A stretch of 64,000 nucleotides of DNA from Erythrobacter sp. GTDB lineage: Bacteria; Pseudomonadota; Alphaproteobacteria; Sphingomonadales; Sphingomonadaceae. Positions 18,869-28,174 of this stretch are shown here, in pieces (within the stretch, counting starts at the first letter, position 1; every line of letters starts with the position of its first letter). The stretch is from the NCBI GenBank assembly GCA_019739335.1, contig CP073261.1:558001-622000 (forward strand). Direction: 5' to 3'. A program made the position numbers and the translations under genes. The notes beneath the pieces were generated by a model. That model did no database searches. It was not told the origin of the DNA and was given only the letters and a program-made list of their open reading frames with translations.

Positions 18869-19806
18869 GCGGGTGGGTGTTCTGGCGGGTCGAAGGCTTC
18901 GGCGATGGCGGCGGGGGCGCGGGCGAGGAGATCGGCGGCCAGGTTTGCCGGAGCCTGTTCGTCACCCACTACGAAGCGCACCTTGCCCTCGATCCGCTCG
19001 CGCCCGTCAGGGCTGAAGAGAGCCACGCGCATCGCCAGCTCATCGCCTATGCAATCGCACAGCACGGCAATCGACGAATGGCAGTTCCCGCCCAGCGCCA
19101 GCAGCAGCGCGCGTTCAGCCAGCACTTCGGCGCGGCTCGGCGCATGGTCGAGTGGGGCGAGCAGTTCACGCACCCGCGCATCGTCGGCGCGGCATTCGAT
19201 GGCGATGGCCCCCTGCGAGGGCGCGGGAAGCCAGTTGGCGCTGTCCAGCGCCTGGCCCACGTCGTGCTGCCCCAGCCGCTCCAGCCCGGCAGCCGCGAGG
19301 AACGTCGCCTGCGCTTCGCCCGCCGCCAGCTTTCCCAGTCGTGTGGCGACGTTGCCGCGGAACAACACCACCCGGCAATCGGGCCGCAGGTTGAGCAATT
19401 GCGCTGCCCGGCGCGGAGCGCTTGTCCCCACCACCGCGCCCTGCGGCAGGTCGGCAATGCTGGACGCGCCGATCAGCCGGTCACGCTTGTCCTCGCGCGG
19501 CAGGATTGCGCCGAGCATGAAGGCTTCGGGCCGGAGCGTTTCCACGTCCTTGAGCGAATGCACCGAAGCATCGATCCGCCCTTCGGCAAGCCATGCGTCG
19601 AGTTCCTTGGTCCACAGCGCCTTGCCGCCGATCTCCGCCAGCGGGCGATCGAGGACCTTGTCGCCGCTCGCCACCACCGGCACCAGTTCGACCGCTTCGG
19701 GCGGCCAGCCATGGGCCGCGCAGAGGCGGGATCGGGTTTCTTCTGCCTGCACCATCGCCAAGGGCGACTGGCGGGTTCCGAGCTTGATATGCGGAGCGTC
19801 TGACAT
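18865..19806 (-). CDS. hemC: Porphobilinogen deaminase
   Basis: A 313-residue enzyme that assembles hydroxymethylbilane from four porphobilinogens. Opening LGTRQSPLAMVQAEETRSRL is diagnostic; KELDAWLAEGRIDASVHSLKD and FRGNVATRLGKLAAGEAQAT carry substrate-binding Arg and Lys residues. The dipyrromethane cofactor Cys sits in LGGNCHSSIA. The ATG at 19806 gives MSDAPHIKLGTRQS; a longer open frame overlaps the divergent tsaD and is rejected. Confidence 0.95.
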   Translation of the reverse strand: MSDAPHIKLGTRQSPLAMVQAEETRSRLCAAHGWPPEAVELVPVVASGDKVLDRPLAEIGGKALWTKELDAWLAEGRIDASVHSLKDVETLRPEAFMLGAILPREDKRDRLIGASSIADLPQGAVVGTSAPRRAAQLLNLRPDCRVVLFRGNVATRLGKLAAGEAQATFLAAAGLERLGQHDVGQALDSANWLPAPSQGAIAIECRADDARVRELLAPLDHAPSRAEVLAERALLLALGGNCHSSIAVLCDCIGDELAMRVALFSPDGRERIEGKVRFVVGDEQAPANLAADLLARAPAAIAEAFDPPEHPPA

Positions 19807-19850
19807 CGGTTTGCTTGCCCTAGCGGCCCCTTTCGCTAAGGGAAAGCGGG

Positions 19851-20888
19851 ATGACGCTGGTCCTCGGCATAGAAAGCTCCTGCGACGAGACCGCCGCCGC
19901 GCTGGTGGCGGGTGATCGCGTGATTCTGGCGCAGGCCATCGCCAGCCAGGAAGCCGAACACGCGCCTTATGGCGGCGTGGTGCCGGAAATCGCTGCGCGC
20001 GCCCATGCCGAACGGCTCGCCCCGCTGGTAGAGCGAGTGCTGCGCGAGGCGGGCGTGACGCTGGCCGATTGCGATGCGGTGGCGGCAACGGCCGGGCCGG
20101 GACTGATCGGCGGGGTAATCGTTGGCTTGGTCACGGCCAAGGCACTGGCAATGGCGAGCGACAAGCCAATGCTGGCAATCAATCACCTTGAAGGCCATGC
20201 GCTCTCCCCCCGGCTGGCCGATCCGGCATTGCAATTCCCCTATGCGCTGCTGCTGGTGAGTGGAGGGCATTGCCAGATCCTGCGGGTGGAAGGCGTGGGT
20301 CGTTATCAGCGTCTTTCGACGACTATCGATGATGCTTTGGGGGAGGCGTTCGACAAGAGCGCGAAGATCCTCGGCCTCGGCTATCCCGGCGGTCCGGCGG
20401 TGGAGCGGCTGGCGAAGGATGGCGATCCGGCGGCGGTGCCCCTGCCCCGCCCGCTCAAGGGCAGCAAGGAACCGCATTTCAGTTTTGCCGGGCTCAAGAG
20501 CGCGGTTTTGCGGGCGCATGAATCGGGGCAACATGCCGACGCCGATATCGCTGCCAGCTTCCAGCAAGCCGCACTCGATTGCATTCTTGACCGCACCCGC
20601 AAGGCACTGCGCGAGATGCAGCCCGTCACCGCGTTGGTCGTCGCAGGCGGAGTTGCCGCCAACCAGACGATCCGCAACGGCCTGGAGCAACTGGCAGACG
20701 AATTCGCCCTGCCCTTCACCGCGCCCCCGATGGCGCTGTGCACCGATAACGCAGCGATGATCGCCTGGGCCGGGATCGAACGGCTGATGGCAGGTTTCGC
20801 CCCCGATCCGCTCGATTACAAGGCGCGGCCGCGCTGGCCGCTCGATCCCGATGCCGCGCCCGCGCGCGGGGCAGGAGTGAAAGCATGA
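19851..20888 (+). CDS. tsaD: tRNA N6-adenosine threonylcarbamoyltransferase
   Basis: A 345-residue ASKHA-fold protein that transfers threonylcarbamoyl to A37 of ANN-decoding tRNAs. Opening [17 protein letters not shown] is the family signature. Metal ligands are in AARAHAERL and [11 protein letters not shown]-site segments are [26 protein letters not shown] and [10 protein letters not shown]. Divergent from hemC across 44 bp; gpsA overlaps its stop by 4 bp. Confidence 0.97.
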   Translation: MTLVLGIESSCDETAAALVAGDRVILAQAIASQEAEHAPYGGVVPEIAARAHAERLAPLVERVLREAGVTLADCDAVAATAGPGLIGGVIVGLVTAKALAMASDKPMLAINHLEGHALSPRLADPALQFPYALLLVSGGHCQILRVEGVGRYQRLSTTIDDALGEAFDKSAKILGLGYPGGPAVERLAKDGDPAAVPLPRPLKGSKEPHFSFAGLKSAVLRAHESGQHADADIAASFQQAALDCILDRTRKALREMQPVTALVVAGGVAANQTIRNGLEQLADEFALPFTAPPMALCTDNAAMIAWAGIERLMAGFAPDPLDYKARPRWPLDPDAAPARGAGVKA

Positions 20889-21880
20889 GTCAGGCGGCGA
20901 TAGGGGTGGTCGGCGCAGGGGCGTGGGGGACCGCACTGGCGCAGGCACTGGCGAGCGACGGACGCGCCGTTCTGCTTTGGGCGCTGGAGGATGGGCTGGC
21001 GGACGCGATCAACGCGACCCGCCGCAACGTGCTTTACCTGCCCTCCGCCGAACTTGCGCCGAGCATCGAAGCGACGGGCGATTTCGTCAGCATGGCCAAG
21101 TGCGACGTCCTGCTGATCGTCACCCCGGCGCAGCACACTGCCAGCACGCTCGCAAAACTGCCGCAATATCCGCGCGATCTCGTCCTGTGTTCAAAGGGAA
21201 TCGAGGCGAGCACCGGGCGGATGATGCATGTTGTCGCGCACGATGCCGCGCCCGCAAGCGACATCGCGGTCCTTTCCGGCCCCACCTTTGCGCACGAAGT
21301 CGCCGCCGGGCTGCCCTGCGCCGTCACCCTCGCCTGCGGTGGCGGCGAGGCGCAGTGGGAGCGGCTGGCCCCGGCCATCGCCCGCGCCAATTTCCGCCCC
21401 TACTATTCGGACGACGTGATCGGTGCCGAAGTCGGCGGCGCGGTGAAGAACGTGCTCGCCATCGCCTGCGGCGTGGTCGACGGGCTGGGCCTGGGCCAGA
21501 ACGCCCGCAATGCCCTCATCACCCGCGGCTTTGCGGAAATGCTGCGCTTTGGGGTGGCGCTGGGCGGGCAGGCGGAAACGCTCACCGGTCTGTGCGGACT
21601 TGGCGATCTGGTGCTGACCTGCTCCTCCACCTCCAGCCGCAATTTCTCGCTCGGCAAGGCACTGGGCGAAGGGATGAGCGCCGCCGAAGCCCTGGCCGAC
21701 AAGCGCACCGTCGCCGAAGGCGCGCATACCGCGCCGGTGCTGCGCCAGCTGGCGCACAGGCACGGCGTGCAGATGCCGATCACCGAAGCGGTCAACGACC
21801 TTCTCGAAGGGCGGCCCGCGCGGCGAGTGGTCGCCGACCTGCTCGCCCGCCCGCTCAAGGCCGAAGGCCTGCCGCGTTGA
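20885..21880 (+). CDS. gpsA: NAD(P)+-dependent glycerol-3-phosphate dehydrogenase
   Basis: A 331-residue enzyme that makes sn-glycerol-3-phosphate for phospholipids. Rossmann motif [20 protein letters not shown], the CSKGIE loop, the catalytic Lys in [14 protein letters not shown] and [20 protein letters not shown] are all present. Start overlaps tsaD (ATGA), and the next gene starts within its stop codon, so three genes form a tightly coupled operon. Confidence 0.96.
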   Translation: MSQAAIGVVGAGAWGTALAQALASDGRAVLLWALEDGLADAINATRRNVLYLPSAELAPSIEATGDFVSMAKCDVLLIVTPAQHTASTLAKLPQYPRDLVLCSKGIEASTGRMMHVVAHDAAPASDIAVLSGPTFAHEVAAGLPCAVTLACGGGEAQWERLAPAIARANFRPYYSDDVIGAEVGGAVKNVLAIACGVVDGLGLGQNARNALITRGFAEMLRFGVALGGQAETLTGLCGLGDLVLTCSSTSSRNFSLGKALGEGMSAAEALADKRTVAEGAHTAPVLRQLAHRHGVQMPITEAVNDLLEGRPARRVVADLLARPLKAEGLPR

Positions 21881-23460
21881 GCCAAACGGTGCAGGACCCA
21901 GAGAAATCTGGCGAGAAATCCGGCGAGGATATCGAAGCGCTCGCCAAGGGCGGGCGGACCAACCTGCTCGGCTTCCTGCTGCGGCTGCTCGCCCGCCTGC
22001 CATTCCTGTTCATCGCTGGCCAGCTCTACGGTGCCGAAGCGGTGGGTATCTATGCCTATGCGCTGCTGATCGTCGAACTGACCGCGCTGGTCTGCTCGAT
22101 CGGCGAAAAGCGCGGGCTGGCGCAGCGGCTCGCCGAAGGCGGTGAGGCGGACGAGAAGCACGGCGGCCAGACCTGCCTGATCGCCGATTCGATGCTGGTG
22201 GCACTTGTGCTCTCGGCGGTCATGGCAGGGCTGCTGTTCGCTTTCCCCGCACCACTGTTCCCCAACGGCATGAGCCACGAGCTGGATCGCTGGATCGTGC
22301 TCGCGATTCCAGGCTATGCGCTGACCGAGATCGTGCTCGCAGCGCAGGCCTATCGCTACGATATCGCCACCACCGTCCGCGCTCGCGCGGTGGTGGAGCC
22401 GTGGACGATCTCGATCCTTGCGGGTGCGTTCTGGTTCGTCCCCGGCATCGGCGGTGCGGGGCTGGCGATGGCCTACCTTGCCTCGATCTATGCTGGCCTT
22501 GCCACCGCGCTGGTGCCGTTCTTCCGCTGCTATGGCGTGCCGCGCGGCTGGGTGCCGAACCCTTCGCGGATCGGGCGGATGGTGATGCGCGCCGCGCCTC
22601 TCGCCATGACCGATGCGCTCGAATGGGGCACGCGGCGGGTGGACCTGCTGATCCTCGGCATATTCGCCGGGTCGGTGGCCGTGGGCATCTATTACATGGC
22701 GCAGCAAGTGGCGAGCCTGCCGCAGAAGTTGAAGACCAGTTTCGAACCGATCCTCGGCCCGGTCATCACTGCCAAGCTCAAGGAAAGGGACTACGCGGCC
22801 ATCGCCCGGCAAGTGTGCCAGGTCGGCTTCTGGATCGTCGCCGCGCAGGCGGGGATCGGCCTTGCGCTGGGCATTCCGGGCGAAGCGCTGATGGGGCTGC
22901 TGGGTAGCGGCGGCGAATTCGTCCCTGGCACTGCTGCGCTGGCTTTCCTGCTCGCGGCGGAGGTTGTGGCGGCCACGGCGGTCGTATCCGAAGCGGCGTT
23001 GATCTATGTTGCGCGTCTGCGCAATCTGTATGTCTCGATCGGCACCATTGCCTTGCAGGCTTTGCTTACCGTTGGCGCGATGCTGGTGATTGACCGGATC
23101 GAATTTGCCAGCCCCGAACGCGCCGATGTGTACCGCGCCGCTGCGGCTGCGGCTGCGCTGATGCTGGCGCTGGGAGTGGCTTCGGTGATCAAGGCGAAGA
23201 TGCTCAGCCGCATTCTGGGCCATTCGATCAACAACTGGCGCTGGGCGCTGGTCTGGGCATCGGCAGCCGCAGTGCTGGTGGGCCAAGTGGCCATCCGCCT
23301 GCCCGAATGGATGGAACTGGCGCTCGGCGTCCCTGCCATCGTTGCAGTCTACGGCTGGATCATATGGACGCGCGGCTTCGGGCCGGAGGATCGCGTGCTG
23401 TTCCGGATGGGGAAGAAAGGTGGCGTGGAGAGCGGTGGGGATCAGCAGCGGGTCTCTTGA
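21877..23460 (+). CDS. Polysaccharide-type flippase/exporter (Wzx/MATE-like)
   Basis: A 527-residue membrane protein with about 12-14 hydrophobic segments and the lipopolysaccharide-flippase pattern FLLRLLARLPFLFIAGQLYG at the N-terminus. Later come GTRRVDLLILGIFAGSVAVG and YYMAQQVASLPQKLKTSFEP. Likely moves a lipid-linked glycan or similar cargo across the inner membrane. The start is taken as TTG at 21877 overlapping the gpsA stop; a GTG at 21889 is possible. No glycosyltransferases are adjacent, so the cargo is unknown. Confidence 0.75.
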   Translation: MSQTVQDPEKSGEKSGEDIEALAKGGRTNLLGFLLRLLARLPFLFIAGQLYGAEAVGIYAYALLIVELTALVCSIGEKRGLAQRLAEGGEADEKHGGQTCLIADSMLVALVLSAVMAGLLFAFPAPLFPNGMSHELDRWIVLAIPGYALTEIVLAAQAYRYDIATTVRARAVVEPWTISILAGAFWFVPGIGGAGLAMAYLASIYAGLATALVPFFRCYGVPRGWVPNPSRIGRMVMRAAPLAMTDALEWGTRRVDLLILGIFAGSVAVGIYYMAQQVASLPQKLKTSFEPILGPVITAKLKERDYAAIARQVCQVGFWIVAAQAGIGLALGIPGEALMGLLGSGGEFVPGTAALAFLLAAEVVAATAVVSEAALIYVARLRNLYVSIGTIALQALLTVGAMLVIDRIEFASPERADVYRAAAAAAALMLALGVASVIKAKMLSRILGHSINNWRWALVWASAAAVLVGQVAIRLPEWMELALGVPAIVAVYGWIIWTRGFGPEDRVLFRMGKKGGVESGGDQQRVS

Positions 23461-23547
23461 GCCGTTTTGGCGCTCCGGTTACTGGCTGAACTGGAACAAG
23501 GCCAACCTTCGCCGATTATCCCGACACACAAGAGAGAAGCTGAACAG

Positions 23548-24180
23548 ATGCCCGAAATGATGCAGGACAATCTCCTCTACATCCTCATCGCGCTGGTGAT
23601 CGCCGTGCTGCTGGCTTTCTGGCTGTTCCACGCCACCCGCCGCACGAGGGTGGAACGGGAAGACCGGCAGGACGATGTTTCCGCCCGTCGCAATCAGGCG
23701 CTAATCGATGCTGCCCCGGCGGCGCGAAAAGACGATCTCGACAAGCGCGCATCTGCCAATCTGGTGCACAGCACCGAGGATCAGGAGACCATGGCCAGTG
23801 CAGCATCACCGGGTCCGGTTTCCGGCTCGGCGAACACGCAGGGCGTAGCCGCTGCCACCGCCGGTGCGGACGCGGAAGCAGGTGCTGCTATTCCCGCCCG
23901 AGAGGCAATGCACGAAGTGCCGCAGGAGGTCGCAGTCTCGGGGACTGACGATCTCAGTCGTATCAAGGGCGTCGGCCCCAAACTCGTCGCCATCCTCCAC
24001 GATCAGGGCGTCACCAGCTTCGCCCAGATCGCGGCATGGGATGATGCCGCGATCGACCGGATCGACGCCCGGCTCGGTCGGTTCGAAGGCCGAATTCGGC
24101 GCGATGACTGGGTCGAACAGGCGCGCCTGCTCGCGGCCGAGGACCTGACCGGATATGAAGCACGTTTCGGCAAGGTATGA
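23548..24180 (+). CDS. Membrane-anchored helix-hairpin-helix protein (COG3743-like)
   Basis: A 210-residue protein with one N-terminal membrane segment (LLYILIALVIAVLLAFWLF) followed by a basic stop-transfer (RRTRVER), an Ala/Glu-rich disordered linker to about residue 140, and a C-terminal helix-hairpin-helix domain. That domain starts DDLSRIKGVGPKLVAILHDQ. The HhH fold usually binds DNA or ring-like nucleic acid structures; with a membrane anchor it could tether nucleic acid, or the fold may serve another role. The ATG at 23548 follows GAGAGAAG. Confidence 0.7.
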   Translation: MPEMMQDNLLYILIALVIAVLLAFWLFHATRRTRVEREDRQDDVSARRNQALIDAAPAARKDDLDKRASANLVHSTEDQETMASAASPGPVSGSANTQGVAAATAGADAEAGAAIPAREAMHEVPQEVAVSGTDDLSRIKGVGPKLVAILHDQGVTSFAQIAAWDDAAIDRIDARLGRFEGRIRRDDWVEQARLLAAEDLTGYEARFGKV

Positions 24181-24270
24181 ACACCGAGGCTACTTTTCCC
24201 GGAACCGTAAAGTCCTCCCTTTCGTAGTATGTCACGCGGACTGGACAGGCGGCGGACATCGGAAACCATA

Positions 24271-24651
24271 ATGGCAGCCCAAGTAAGACAGGATAAGCAA
24301 AGCATTCTGGTGGTGGAGGACGAATTCATCATCGCGCTCGACCTCAGTGAAACCGTGCGTGATCTCGGTTTCCGCGTAACCGGACCATTTGCGGACAAGG
24401 ACCACGCGATGATCGCCATCGCCGAGGAACTGCCCGATCTCGCCATTCTCGACGTGATGACCGCCAGCGGAGAAGTCTTCCCGCTTGCCGATGCCCTGGT
24501 CGCTTCTGGAGTGCCGATCATCTTCCATTCCGGGCATTGCACCAGCGCCGACATTGCCTCGCGCTATCCCGGTGCATTGGCAGCGTCCAAGCCGTGCCCG
24601 CCTGCTATCCTGATTGAGATGATCGAGAACGTGCGGGGCCGCGCACGCTAG
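24271..24651 (+). CDS. Single-domain response regulator
   Basis: A 126-residue CheY-like receiver with nothing attached. Acidic pair in ILVVEDEFIIALDL, phospho-acceptor Asp in LPDLAILDVMTASGE, Thr/Ser position in IIFHSGH and the conserved Lys in AASKPCPP. This type typically pairs with HWE or HisKA_2 kinases in Alphaproteobacteria; no kinase is nearby. The ATG at 24271 is chosen over an upstream one since MAAQVRQDKQSILVVEDE matches family length. Confidence 0.85.
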   Translation: MAAQVRQDKQSILVVEDEFIIALDLSETVRDLGFRVTGPFADKDHAMIAIAEELPDLAILDVMTASGEVFPLADALVASGVPIIFHSGHCTSADIASRYPGALAASKPCPPAILIEMIENVRGRAR

Positions 24652-24717
24652 GGCAAACAACACTCCTTGCCGCGCCTTATGCAAGAAACTAGGGGCGGTT
24701 TCAAAGGAGACTAGTTC

Positions 24718-25902
24718 ATGGCCGCTATGGTGCCTTTTGATTGGGCCGATCCCTTCGCGCTCGATGACCAGCTGACGGAAGATGAGCGCATGGTGCGCGA
24801 TGCCGCACACGGGTTTGCGCAATCCGTGCTGCAACCGCGCGTGATCGAAGCCTATGCCAACGAATTGGACGCGCCCGAACTGTTCCCGCTGATGGGCAAG
24901 GCAGGCCTGCTCGGCGTGACCATCCCCGAAGAATTCGGCGGCGCGGGAGCCAGCTATGTCGCTTACGGGCTGGTGGCGCGCGAAATCGAGCGAGTGGATA
25001 GCGGCTACCGCTCGATGGCGAGCGTGCAGTCGAGCTTGGTTATGTATCCTATCCACGCCTACGGTTCGGACGACCAGCGGGCCAAGTACCTCCCTGGCCT
25101 CGCGAGTGGCCGGTTGATCGGCTGCTTCGGCCTGACCGAGCCCGACGCCGGATCGGACCCGGCCGGGATGCGCACCGTGGCGAAGCGGGATGGCGAAGGT
25201 TATTCGATCTCCGGCTCGAAAACGTGGATTTCCAACGCACCGTTTGCCGATGTTTTCGTGGTCTGGGCAAAGAGCGAGGCGCACGGCGGCAAGGTTCGTG
25301 GCTTCGTGCTGGAGAAGGGCATGGCGGGCCTCAGCGCACCGAAGATCGGCGGCAAGCTGTCGCTGCGGGCCAGCACCACCGGAATGATCCAGATGGATGA
25401 GGTGAAGTTGCCGGCCGATGCGCTGTTACCCAATGTCGAAGGCATCAAGGGTCCGTTCGGTTGCCTCAACCGCGCACGCTACGGGATTTCATGGGGAAGT
25501 ATGGGTGCAGCCGAATTCTGCTACCATGCAGCCCGCCAATACGGACTCGACCGACGCCAGTTCGGTGTGCCGCTGGCGAGCAAACAACTTTACCAGCTCA
25601 AACTGGCCGACATGGTGAGCGAGATCGCGTTAGGCCTGCAAGCCTCGCTGCGAGTCGGACGACTGATCGACGATGGTCGTTTCGCGCCGGAAATGATCAG
25701 CGTGGTGAAGCGCAACAACGTCGGCAAGGCACTCGCCATCGCCCGCGCCGCGCGCGACATGCATGGTGGCAACGGAATCTCCGAGGAATATCAAGTCATG
25801 CGTCACATGGCTAACCTGGAAACGGTGAACACCTACGAGGGCACGCATGATGTCCATGCACTTATCCTAGGCCGCGCGATCACCGGCATCTCTGCATTTT
25901 GA
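24718..25902 (+). CDS. gcdH: Glutaryl-CoA dehydrogenase (acyl-CoA dehydrogenase family)
   Basis: A 394-residue FAD enzyme that oxidises and decarboxylates glutaryl-CoA to crotonyl-CoA in lysine/tryptophan breakdown. Acyl-CoA dehydrogenase motifs: [44 protein letters not shown] and the catalytic Glu in [20 protein letters not shown], which is typical of GcdH rather than straight-chain enzymes. Opening [18 protein letters not shown] also matches GcdH. Stands alone. Confidence 0.92.
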   Translation: MAAMVPFDWADPFALDDQLTEDERMVRDAAHGFAQSVLQPRVIEAYANELDAPELFPLMGKAGLLGVTIPEEFGGAGASYVAYGLVAREIERVDSGYRSMASVQSSLVMYPIHAYGSDDQRAKYLPGLASGRLIGCFGLTEPDAGSDPAGMRTVAKRDGEGYSISGSKTWISNAPFADVFVVWAKSEAHGGKVRGFVLEKGMAGLSAPKIGGKLSLRASTTGMIQMDEVKLPADALLPNVEGIKGPFGCLNRARYGISWGSMGAAEFCYHAARQYGLDRRQFGVPLASKQLYQLKLADMVSEIALGLQASLRVGRLIDDGRFAPEMISVVKRNNVGKALAIARAARDMHGGNGISEEYQVMRHMANLETVNTYEGTHDVHALILGRAITGISAF

Positions 25903-25944
25903 CGACATTTGCCTTCTCCAGCAGGTGGCGTATTTCTGCAACAC

Positions 25945-25959
25945 TACGGCCGTGCCGTA
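25945..25959. promoter_or_regulatory. Inverted repeat TACGGC-CGT-GCCGTA upstream of the OmpA gene
   Basis: A perfect 6-bp inverted repeat with a 3-nt spacer, about 100 bp before the ompA-family ATG. The left arm is preceded by C, giving CTACGG, the same hexamer as the palindrome at 2893-2910, though the arm order differs. A regulator site is possible; it could also be chance. Confidence 0.25.
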
Positions 25960-26055
25960 AAATTTTACTTCGCAGTTGCGGAACCTTGCGGCATTAGAGG
26001 GATTGCGAATGATGTTGCGGGGTGGATGGTGCCCGCGTGATCTGAAGGGAATAAA

Positions 26056-27276
26056 ATGAGAAAACTACTACTTTCCGCGTCCGTTGCGGCGCTTGCCATT
26101 CCGGGGGTCGCTCAGGCGGACCCCTATATCGCCATTAGCGGCGGTGTCGCCACGGCAGAAAATGCTGACAACACGGGCGTCATCGAATCTGAAATCCCCG
26201 CGATGCCTACTTCGAACAATTCGCGACCCGCGATTCCCGCCGGCACCGGCTATTCGTTCGAAACCAACGCGGATCTCGGCTGGAACGCCAACGCTCAGAT
26301 TGGCTATGCTTTCGACAACGGACTGCGCATCGAACTCGACGGCAGCTATGTCACTTACGATCTCGAATATCATCGCGATTTCGTGCTGGGTGGCACGCTG
26401 ATCGAAGATCCCGACGCCAATATCCTGACGCGCGGTGCGCCGACCGGTCTTTCCGTCGGTGAAGCGCTGGCCGATGCCCGCGGCGACGTGGAAAGCTACG
26501 GCGGTTTCCTCAACATCCTGTATGATTTCGATCTGGGTTCGGTGAAACCATACATCGGTGCCGGTGCCGGTATCTATGTGATCGACGTGGACTATGCCCC
26601 GTCGGGCGTGCTGATTGCCAACGATGCAGACACCACCTTTGCCTATCAGGGCATCGCCGGTGTCTCGGGCGAACTTTCGGATCGTGTGGAGCTGTTCGCG
26701 GAATACAAGTATCGCGGCCTGTTCGACGAAGCCGACATTGACAACCGACTGATCCCGGGCCAGTTCAGCGTGGACACCACGCAGCATATCGGTTCGCTGG
26801 GCCTGCGGTTCATGCTGGGTGGCGATGTGGCTCCGCCTCCTCCGCCTCCCCCGCCTCCTCCGCCCCCGCCGCCTCCGCCGCCTCCGCCTCCTCCGCCCCC
26901 GCCGCCTCCGCCGCCGCAGGCGCAGTGCAACACCGGGCCTTACATCGTGTTCTTCGACTGGGATCAGTCGGCGATCACGCCGGAAGCGGCTACCGTGCTC
27001 AACTCGGCCACCACTGCCTATCGCGACTGCGGCACCGCCCGCGTCATGCTGGCAGGCCACGCTGACCGTTCGGGTGCAGCCACCTACAACGTCGGCCTGT
27101 CCGAGCGTCGTAACGCTGCGGTGCGTGACTACCTCACCGGTCGTGGCATTCCTGCCGCGCGGATCAGCAGCGAAGCCTTCGGCGAATCGATGCCCCGCGT
27201 CGCCACTGCCGACGGTGTCCGCGAACTGCAGAACCGCCGCGTGGAAGTTACCTACGGCCCCGGCTCCGGTAACTAA
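26056..27276 (+). CDS. OmpA-family outer membrane protein with polyproline hinge
   Basis: A 406-residue protein: signal peptide (MRKLLLSASVAALAIPGVAQ, then A-DPYI), an eight-strand-type beta-barrel with alternating aromatic strands (about 23-258), an uninterrupted run of 28 prolines (260-287) and a peptidoglycan-binding OmpA domain. The last has VFFDWDQSAITPEA, AGHADRSGAATYNVGLSERR and SSEAFGESMPRVATADGVRE, then LQNRRVEV. It links outer membrane to cell wall. OmpA proteins often have a Pro-rich hinge, but a pure P28 is long. Followed by a strong terminator. Confidence 0.92.
   Translation: MRKLLLSASVAALAIPGVAQADPYIAISGGVATAENADNTGVIESEIPAMPTSNNSRPAIPAGTGYSFETNADLGWNANAQIGYAFDNGLRIELDGSYVTYDLEYHRDFVLGGTLIEDPDANILTRGAPTGLSVGEALADARGDVESYGGFLNILYDFDLGSVKPYIGAGAGIYVIDVDYAPSGVLIANDADTTFAYQGIAGVSGELSDRVELFAEYKYRGLFDEADIDNRLIPGQFSVDTTQHIGSLGLRFMLGGDVAPPPPPPPPPPPPPPPPPPPPPPPPPPPPQAQCNTGPYIVFFDWDQSAITPEAATVLNSATTAYRDCGTARVMLAGHADRSGAATYNVGLSERRNAAVRDYLTGRGIPAARISSEAFGESMPRVATADGVRELQNRRVEVTYGPGSGN
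26833..26916 (+). repeat. CCN repeat coding 28 consecutive prolines
   Basis: 84 bp of mixed CCG/CCT/CCC codons without interruption encode residues 260-287 of the OmpA-family protein. Units such as CCGCCTCCTCCG recur, so the length may vary by slippage between strains. Confidence 0.9.
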
Positions 27277-27324
27277 GGGCGTTCGGGCAACTGAGCCCTA
27301 ACCTGCCACAACGGCACACAAACG

Positions 27325-27354
27325 AAGGGCCGGGAGAGCAATCTCCCGGCCCTT
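27325..27354. terminator. Strong intrinsic terminator, shared by convergent genes
   Basis: A 13-bp perfect stem (AAGGGCCGGGAGA with TCTCCCGGCCCTT) closes a GCAA tetraloop and is followed by TGTGTTT. The stem ends in AA/TT on both sides, so it can serve both the OmpA gene and the convergent HTH gene. Confidence 0.85.
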
Positions 27355-27377
27355 TGTGTTTGCGGAGACGATCCGCT

Positions 27378-28163
27378 TTACCGAATGAAGTAGCCGACCA
27401 CTTCCCAACCCGAATCACCTTGCAACATGATGACGGTCTCGACCGATTCTCTGTTCCGCTCCGCGAAGTCGGTGGAGAATTGCAGAACTTCGTATTCGCC
27501 TTCAGGAACCCCCGGCAGGGTGGAAGCGCGTTGCACTGTCGCGACTTCGCGTGAATTTACGGTGCCGAGAGGAGCACGAACCGGCTCGACGATTGCTTCC
27601 CATTCCGCAGCGCTCGCCTGCGACTGGAAAAAGGGCCCGGCGGCTTGCCAACTGTCTTCCCACTGACCTGCATCGACAAGCGCCAGGAACCTGCGCGCAC
27701 GTTCCATCGATTCGGCCTCTGGTGCGTCGGCCTGCATGGCGGGTTCGGTACCAGTAGCTGACGGCGAAGCAGGCGGGTTCCCAGCGTAAACCAGCCCGAT
27801 GACTGCTGCGGCTATGAAGATCGACATGATGAGCATTCCTCCTGATAGCCATGCCGTCCGAGAAACGGCGGCACGGCGTGTTTGCGTGAGGTCTGTATTG
27901 TCGCCCTCAGTGAGCGGCTGTGATATCCTGAAAGCATTGCGCGCATGGTTTTGGGGTCCGTTCCCCTCAATCTCCCCCAAGATTCTTGCGGCCTCGCGGC
28001 TGCTCGACACACCCATCTTGCGGCGTGCGTTGCGGAGGCGATCGTTGACCGTGTGCACCGAGATATCGAGCTCGGTGGCGCTCGATTTGGCATCATGCCC
28101 CGCCAGCAGCAGCCGCAGCGCTTCCTTCTCCTTTTCGGTCAGCTCCTCACTAGAATCGGACAT
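27378..28163 (-). CDS. LuxR-type HTH protein with membrane segment and DUF4019-like domain
   Basis: A 261-residue protein. Residues 1-70 form a LuxR/GerE HTH (LTEKEKEALRLLLAGHDAKS, then DISVHTVNDRLRNARRKMGV) at the extreme N-terminus; one membrane segment lies at about 105-127 (LSGGMLIMSIFIAAAVIGLV). A periplasmic domain follows (SMERARRFLALVDAGQWEDS, then WQAAGPFFQSQ and GEYEVLQFSTDFAERNRESV) that matches the DUF4019 plan. This suggests a one-component, membrane-bound regulator that senses a periplasmic signal through DUF4019 and acts on DNA from the cytoplasm (inference). Lies 11 bp upstream of nothing on its strand; dnaE ends 12 bp before its start. Confidence 0.78.
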   Translation of the reverse strand: MSDSSEELTEKEKEALRLLLAGHDAKSSATELDISVHTVNDRLRNARRKMGVSSSREAARILGEIEGNGPQNHARNAFRISQPLTEGDNTDLTQTRRAAVSRTAWLSGGMLIMSIFIAAAVIGLVYAGNPPASPSATGTEPAMQADAPEAESMERARRFLALVDAGQWEDSWQAAGPFFQSQASAAEWEAIVEPVRAPLGTVNSREVATVQRASTLPGVPEGEYEVLQFSTDFAERNRESVETVIMLQGDSGWEVVGYFIR

Positions 28164-28174
28164 TTACCGTCCCT

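Noticed and set aside
20923-21876. Reading of the exporter frame back through gpsA
   Set aside because: The stretch is a shadow of gpsA; the exporter homology starts at about 21950.
21403-23286. Long reverse open frame over gpsA and the exporter
   Set aside because: Antisense to two clear genes, rich in Arg/His/Gln without domains.
26833-26916. Possible CRISPR-like or satellite array
   Set aside because: It is an in-frame polyproline-coding tract within ompA, without spacers.
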